Shown in pieces: positions 59,939 to 64,000 of a stretch of DNA of 64,000 nucleotides. Positions within the stretch are counted from its first letter, which is position 1; each line of letters starts with the position of its first letter. Source of the DNA: Siderastrea radians (taxonomy: Eukaryota > Cnidaria > Anthozoa > Scleractinia > Rhizangiidae); NCBI GenBank assembly GCA_964017195.1, contig OZ024888.1, forward strand, positions 16,111,701-16,175,700. The letters are read 5' to 3'. The notes beneath the pieces are model-generated. The model was not told the DNA's origin, did no database searches, and saw nothing but the letters and a program-made list of their open reading frames with translations. The position numbers and the translations under genes are program-made.

Positions 59939-61021
59939 CTGAAATTGTAATTAAATTACAATATTTTTCAATTTTATACTAGGGAAATAGGTGTAATCTT
60001 ACACAGACAATATTAAAACTATTTTCAACACAGACAAGTATGCAAATAAAAATAGGCTGGGCTATAGCCTATTTACATGCCGTTTACTCATTTCTTTTAC
60101 TGAGGGAACACTGGGGGTCTCCAAAACCGTGCCGTAAAACCGCAAGATATCCTCTCAAATACCGAAAACCTAACCTGCGATCAGGCCAAATTTTCACGCT
60201 CCTTACATTCTCTTACGGGATTTTTCGCGCGACCACAAAAAGACTGAGAGTAAATGAGAGCGCGAAATAATTCGCCTGATCGCAGGTTACCGAAAACCGC
60301 ACTGAAACTTGCGCAAAATTCCTTCTCTTACTAACATTGTAAGGAAAGTTCCCTCACCGAAATACCGTACAAAATTAAACATTTTACCGCATACACCTGC
60401 TCAAAATGCTAAAATAACGCGTACCGTCGTACTGGATGAAACCGCAATCCCGCAGTTGTGAATCGAAAATACCATAAAACCGTAAGAAAAATCGCTCAGA
60501 ACCGTAATCCCGCAAACCCCAATGTACCCCTCCGTTACAAAGCTTGAATTTGTATCGGTACCGGAGTAAAATAGTGACGAGGTCCTCTAGAAGATCAAAA
60601 TTCCCCTTGAAATACTCAACGCCTTAATTTTAAGTCGGGATAGTTAGTCGTTGTAAACATGTTTACCTTTCCTTTGCTCTGACTTTGGCTTGCTTTTCTC
60701 CATTGCCTTCTTTGCTGCTTCAAAATTTGCCACCTTCAGAGCAAACATAGGTTCACTATCCAGTTGAGCGGTCATTTCTGGAAACCGTACAGCTTGGTGG
60801 TCTTCTGCTTTCTTTGCTGTGCAGGACTGCGTCAGGTTAGTGCGCCAGCGTTTTCCCTTGTCCTCATTCGAACGACGATCTGTCATTCGAAGTGCGAGGA
60901 GGTGCTCGTGACTTGCACATTTAGGGCAGGAACAGTTTGCATAAGGACAATTTCTTTTATGTCCTTTTAGCAGCTCGACTTGGCCGTGTAAGCGGCATTT
61001 ACCACATGTCCTCCCCGACAT
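59121..61021 (-). CDS. DM-domain (doublesex/mab-3 type) zinc-finger protein inside transposon
   Basis: Predicted 390-residue nuclear DNA-binding protein from exons 61021-60667 and 59938-59121. Residues 6-35 form a DM domain: CGKCRLHG, LKGHKRNC and CSCPKC supply the eight zinc ligands (C6, C9, H12, H21, C25, C30, C32, C35). DM domains bind the DNA minor groove, and DMRT proteins act mostly in sexual and tissue differentiation. At about 203-243 there is a CUE/DMA-like helix region (LKKVLPFANEVKLASLLARA, GDMDAVVQEIL). A C-terminal CPYC-x12-CNFC zinc ribbon (C360-C379) is unusual for DMRT proteins. The frame is open throughout. AATAAA signals lie about 70-85 nt past the stop. The gene is divergent from the transposase with 237 bp between starts, and within the transposon ends, so it appears to be cargo. 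A host gene trapped between two insertions is less likely. Confidence 0.85.
60171..60289. mobile_element. 119-bp MITE in the DM-gene intron, 9-bp target duplication
   Basis: Ends TAACCTGCGATCAGGC and its complement, flanked by CCGAAAACC at 60162-60170 and 60290-60298. A 9-bp duplication is typical of Mutator-like (MULE) transposition. Confidence 0.85.
60667..61021 (-). CDS. DM gene exon 1 (DM domain)
   Basis: 118 codons plus one base from ATG at 61021 to donor GGAAAG|GTAAAC. The ATG before SGRTCGKC is preferred; an in-frame upstream ATG adds MCTTHICFS before it. After the DM domain there is a charged, lysine-rich tail ending KSKPKSEQRK. Confidence 0.85.
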
Positions 61022-61258
61022 ACTAAAGCAAATATGTGTGGTACACACGGTGCGACTGAATACAAACTGTTCAAAATCCCCAACGTGTAATCTTCACAAT
61101 AAATTTTATTTGCATCTACGATATGTTGCACGTGCAACACAAGTTTCATTGTCTTTTTTAATTGCCTCTAGCTCCCTCCATTGTTTGCTCTATACATTCA
61201 CAAATACATTCGAGTATTTGTTTTTATATGATTCAAAACATGACATTTAATTTTTAGA
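61022..61258. promoter_or_regulatory. Shared intergenic region between DM gene and transposase
   Basis: The 237 bp separating the divergent start codons must hold the promoter of both genes if each is transcribed as an autonomous unit. No TATA box or known binding site is claimed. Confidence 0.35.
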
Positions 61259-61954
61259 ATGTCGTGGCGTATAAACCAGAACCACGGTTGCTACCGTTTT
61301 GAAGTTCTTACCCGACACAAAAAAAGACTTCAGATCATTGTGACGTTTTTGGAAACGTTGTCCATAGCTAACACGTCAAGAATTTGTCGGGTTTCCTACA
61401 ATCGTGTAGACCAATATGTGCGATTATTTCAACAAAGGGCAACATTGATACCTTCGGTATGCAATAATGTGCGTCCAAGACAAATGACATGGTGGAAGGC
61501 AGCATATCTTGAAGCTCTTGTCAGAATGTACCCCACTCTCTACCTTCGTGAGCTGTACTTGCGAGCGATTTCCATCTGGCTCCCGGCGATGTTCCATCTA
61601 TAGCATCAATAGCGAAACCGTTCATAAGGCTCCGCATCACTCGAAAGAAATGCATTCACGTGGCTCAGGAAAGGATGACACCCTACAATCTCCATTGTCG
61701 TCAACCTTTTTTTCAATGGCGAAGGACTGTTGACCCAGCTAAAGTTTATTTTTTCGACGAGACACACTTTAATTGCGAGACTTATGAGCGTGAATATGGA
61801 AGGACAGACTCAGGATTTGCATGTCCGGTCCTTCGTCAGAAAAGCAGAGCACGAGCTGGAAAGTTTTCCACTCTAGGTGTTTGTGGATTTAACGAGGGAG
61901 TCTTGCAGGCAATTCCAGTTGAAGGAAATTTCACAGCAGATCTAATAACTGATG

Positions 61955-62612
61955 TTATAACATAGAGGGCAAAATTACTGAATGCTGATTGGTTGAGACA
62001 GAGGGTATTTTTTCTTAATTTTCTTTCGGACGAGGGCAAAATTACTAATTCGTGATTGGCCAAGCGCCAAAATTACTCGCATTTGATTGGCTGAGCGCGA
62101 GAGCGCGCATTTGCATTTTGTAGGCGTCTTGAAACGAAAAACGCATTTTGAGTTGTTCAAGACAAGGATCGCTTCAAAGCTTGACTTTTAACCGAGAAGG
62201 TTGGTAAAAATGGTATGGAAATCGGGTGTTTGCTTGAAGAGGAATTCGTAAAGGTGAACCTATATGTGTTACGCGAAACAGCAAATTGTAATTTGTTTTA
62301 AAACTACTGAAAACTTACAGCGACGTGGTAGATAGTTTTACCAGCGAGAGGAAGTTTCGCAACTCAGGTGAATAAAATTTACTTAGTTAATTGGGTTATA
62401 AGTGTGTTTTGTCAATGAACTAGAATTGTATTTATCTCTTAAGATGTACATAATGGTCAGTCTTTCTTGTTCTGTGCGCTGAGCAGCAGTTAAAATGCTT
62501 GTTTGGTGAATTGTTTACGAGCGGGTACTTTTATAATTATTCTGATGGCCGGCTGATTGTGTTTCAACGTGCATGGAAAGTCTTCCGAAAATTTTGCCCT
62601 CTGTGTTATAAA
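61955..62612. mobile_element. Small inverted-repeat element inside the transposase (M1)
   Basis: 658 bp bounded by TTATAACATAGAGGGCAAAA and the complement of TTATAACACAGAGGGCAAAA. Its left half holds three ATTGG (CCAAT complement) motifs in similar contexts. A second copy in the outer transposon is split by the inner transposon at the TA equivalent to 62397-62398 here. No coding capacity. Confidence 0.75.
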
Positions 62613-62615
62613 CAA

Positions 62616-62777
62616 GTAATCGCATTGAGTCCTCGTAGAATTAAGGATAAATTTCACTTGTATTTTCAAAGTTTTCACAAATTGCCCTCGTCGCTGCGCG
62701 ACTCGGGCAATTTTGTGAAAACCTTGAAAATACGCGTGAAAATTTATCCTTAATTCTACTCGGCCTCATGCGATTAC
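62616..62777. repeat. Palindromic element inside the transposase (M2)
   Basis: 162-bp near-palindrome with ends GTAATCGCAT and ATGCGATTAC and arms containing GTAGAATTAAGGATAAATTT. The transposase frame resumes within or at its right end. Same structure in the outer copy at about 58467-58628. Confidence 0.75.
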
Positions 62778-63784
62778 ATATACTAATAGAGAACCAAGTG
62801 CTGCCACTCTTGCCCGCGAACAGTTATTTGGTGGCTGATAATGCAAGTGCACATAATGAAATCGTATTATGCAGAATTTTAGCTAGAAAGAACATTACTC
62901 TTGTTAAACTGCCAGGTTATAGTTATGATTTAAATCCCATCGAAATGGTCTTTGGACAAGCAAAAGCAATTGCTCGTTTCACCCCTGGTTTCTTGAAAGA
63001 AAATACCATGTTGGCAATTGTGAGCGCATTTGAACAAATCAGCCCTTTAAACGTAAGACACTTTTACCAACGATCTTGGAGAGTGCTTCTGTAGAATAAA
63101 GTGTCGAAAGCAATGAACTCCAGCAAGCTGGACCAGTGATTATTTTATTAACGTAATCCTGAACAGTTCTGAATTACAATAAACTTGTGAGTTTTTAGAC
63201 AAAAGGGTTTGTTGTCATGAATAGACCTAGTCATTAGACCTATTGATAGACTGTAGTCTGATCTAAAGATTAGACTAGACTAATACACTTTAATAGATAC
63301 TATTATACACTAACTACTAGAAACTGTTTCATGGTCCGACGAAAATCGCTCTAACCCAATTAACTAAGTAAATTTTATTCACCTGAGTTGCGAAACTTCC
63401 TCTCGCTGGTAAAACTATCTACCACGTCGCTGTAAGTTTTCAGTAGTTTTAAAACAAATTACAATTTGCTGTTTCGCGTAACACATATAGGTTCACCTTT
63501 ACGAATTCCTCTTCAAGCAAACACCCGATTTCCATACCATTTTTACCAACCTTCTCGGTTAAAAGTCAAGCTTTGAAGCGATCCTTGTCTTGAACAACTC
63601 AAAATGCGTTTTTCGTTTCAAGACGCCTACAAAATGCAAATGCGCGCTCTCGCGCTCAGCCAATCAAATGCGAGTAATTTTGGCGCTTGGCCAATCACGA
63701 ATTAGTAATTTTGCCCTCGTCCGAAAGAAAATTAAGAAAAAATGCCCTCTGTCTCAACCAATCAGCATTCAGTAATTTTGCCCT

Positions 63785-64000
63785 CTATGTTATAACATCA
63801 GTTATTAGATCTGCTGTGAAATTTCCTTCAACTGGAATTGCCTGCAAGACTCCCTCGTTAAATCCACAAACACCTAGAGTGGAAAACTTTCCAGCTCGTG
63901 CTCTGCTTTTCTGACGAAGGACCGGACATGCAAATCCTGAGTCTGTCCTTCCATATTCACGCTCATAAGTCTCGCAATTAAAGTGTGTCTCGTCGAAAAA
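63785..64000 (-). pseudogene. Transposase middle fragment of the outer copy, cut by window edge
   Basis: Reverse complement of 61750-61965, covering the ETHFN first-aspartate region to LITDVIT. Together with 58150-58476 it belongs to the outer transposon. Confidence 0.85.

Larger units (their letters stand above)
61259..63094 (+). pseudogene. DD34E Tc1/mariner-type transposase, frameshifted and interrupted
   Basis: Three pieces. Piece 1 (61259 to about 61565) has a helix-turn-helix-like N-terminus (SIANTSRICRVSYNRVDQYV) and PTLYLRELYL. A frameshift near 61565 moves the reading into the frame of APGDVPSIASIAK and AQERMTPYNLHC. Piece 2 ends at about 61954 and contains VYFFDETHFN, the first catalytic aspartate. 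An 0.8-kb insertion (61955-62777) follows. Piece 3 (to 63094) has VADNASAHNE with the second aspartate and DLNPIEMVFG with the glutamate, 34 residues apart. AATAAA directly follows the TAG stop. The catalytic triad is therefore present but the reading frame is not continuous, so this copy is non-autonomous. Confidence 0.88.
58848..63351 (+). mobile_element. Inner Tc1/mariner-like transposon copy carrying a DM-domain gene
   Basis: A 4504-bp unit flanked by TA (58846-58847 and 63352-63353), with roughly 30-bp imperfect terminal inverted repeats: GAGCGATTTTCCTCGGACC on the left and the complement of GAGCGATTTTCGTCGGACC on the right. Inside are a broken DD34E transposase on the plus strand (61259-63094) and a complete two-exon DM-domain gene on the minus strand (59121-61021). 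It is inserted in the outer copy of the same element. TA duplication, terminal repeats and DD34E catalytic spacing all fit the IS630/Tc1/mariner superfamily. Confidence 0.88.
57893..64000 (-). mobile_element. Outer Tc1/mariner-like transposon copy (extends past right edge)
   Basis: Begins after a TA with GAGCGATTTTCGTCGGACC. From 57893 to 58847 it is the reverse complement of 62397-63351 of the inner copy, with equal length (955 bp). After a 4.5-kb insertion it resumes at 63352-64000 as the reverse complement of 61750-62398. It contains the transposase C-terminal third and the small element that interrupts it. Whether this copy also carries the DM-domain gene lies beyond the window. Confidence 0.85.

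Noticed and set aside
1..64000. CRISPR arrays, bacterial operons, rRNA genes
   Set aside because: None seen; the direct repeats found are eukaryotic tandem repeats without regular spacers.

Overview
The window is nuclear DNA of an animal. The genes have introns with GT-AG borders, animal-type coding families (tyrosine kinase, insulin-like hormone, rhodopsin-like GPCR, DM-domain protein), and a very dense load of small inverted-repeat transposons, tRNA-derived SINEs and Penelope-like retroelements. The repeat style and the hormone and GPCR types suggest an anthozoan cnidarian, most likely a stony coral. That identity is inference; nothing in the sequence names a species.

Layout. (1) About 1204-19686, minus strand: an ACK/TNK-like non-receptor tyrosine kinase, partial in the window. 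Six kinase-domain exons join in frame without a base of slack, with a possible SH3 exon at 1204-1301 and a possible first coding exon at 19663-19686. Its 9.5-kb fourth intron is a stack of nested transposons, including a Penelope-like element (7526-10876) with a 13-bp target duplication and an inverted copy of its own 3' end. (2) 19.7-34.4 kb: no gene recognised; foldback elements, a 5.1-kb TA-flanked interval, 211-bp tandem repeats, SINE and MITE copies. (3) 34674-42702, plus: a complete two-exon insulin-like preprohormone; its 7.7-kb intron holds SINEs, a LINE fragment, a 2.1-kb near-palindrome and a deleted Penelope remnant. (4) 46247-47494, minus: an intronless, atypical rhodopsin-family GPCR. 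(5) 49-57 kb: LINE tail, MITEs and a tandem duplication built around head-to-head tRNA-like SINEs. (6) 57893-64000: a DD34E Tc1/mariner-like transposon whose terminal-repeat-bounded 4.5-kb copy carries, divergently from the transposase, a two-exon gene for a 390-residue DM-domain (doublesex/mab-3 type) zinc-finger protein. This copy sits inside another copy of the same transposon, exactly at a TA in a small element for which the unoccupied version is also present.

The genes do not form an operon or pathway. The strongest candidate for an undescribed system is the DM-domain gene as transposon cargo; the insulin-like gene and the nested-element archaeology come next. All exon joins were read by eye from splice borders and reading frame, without transcripts.
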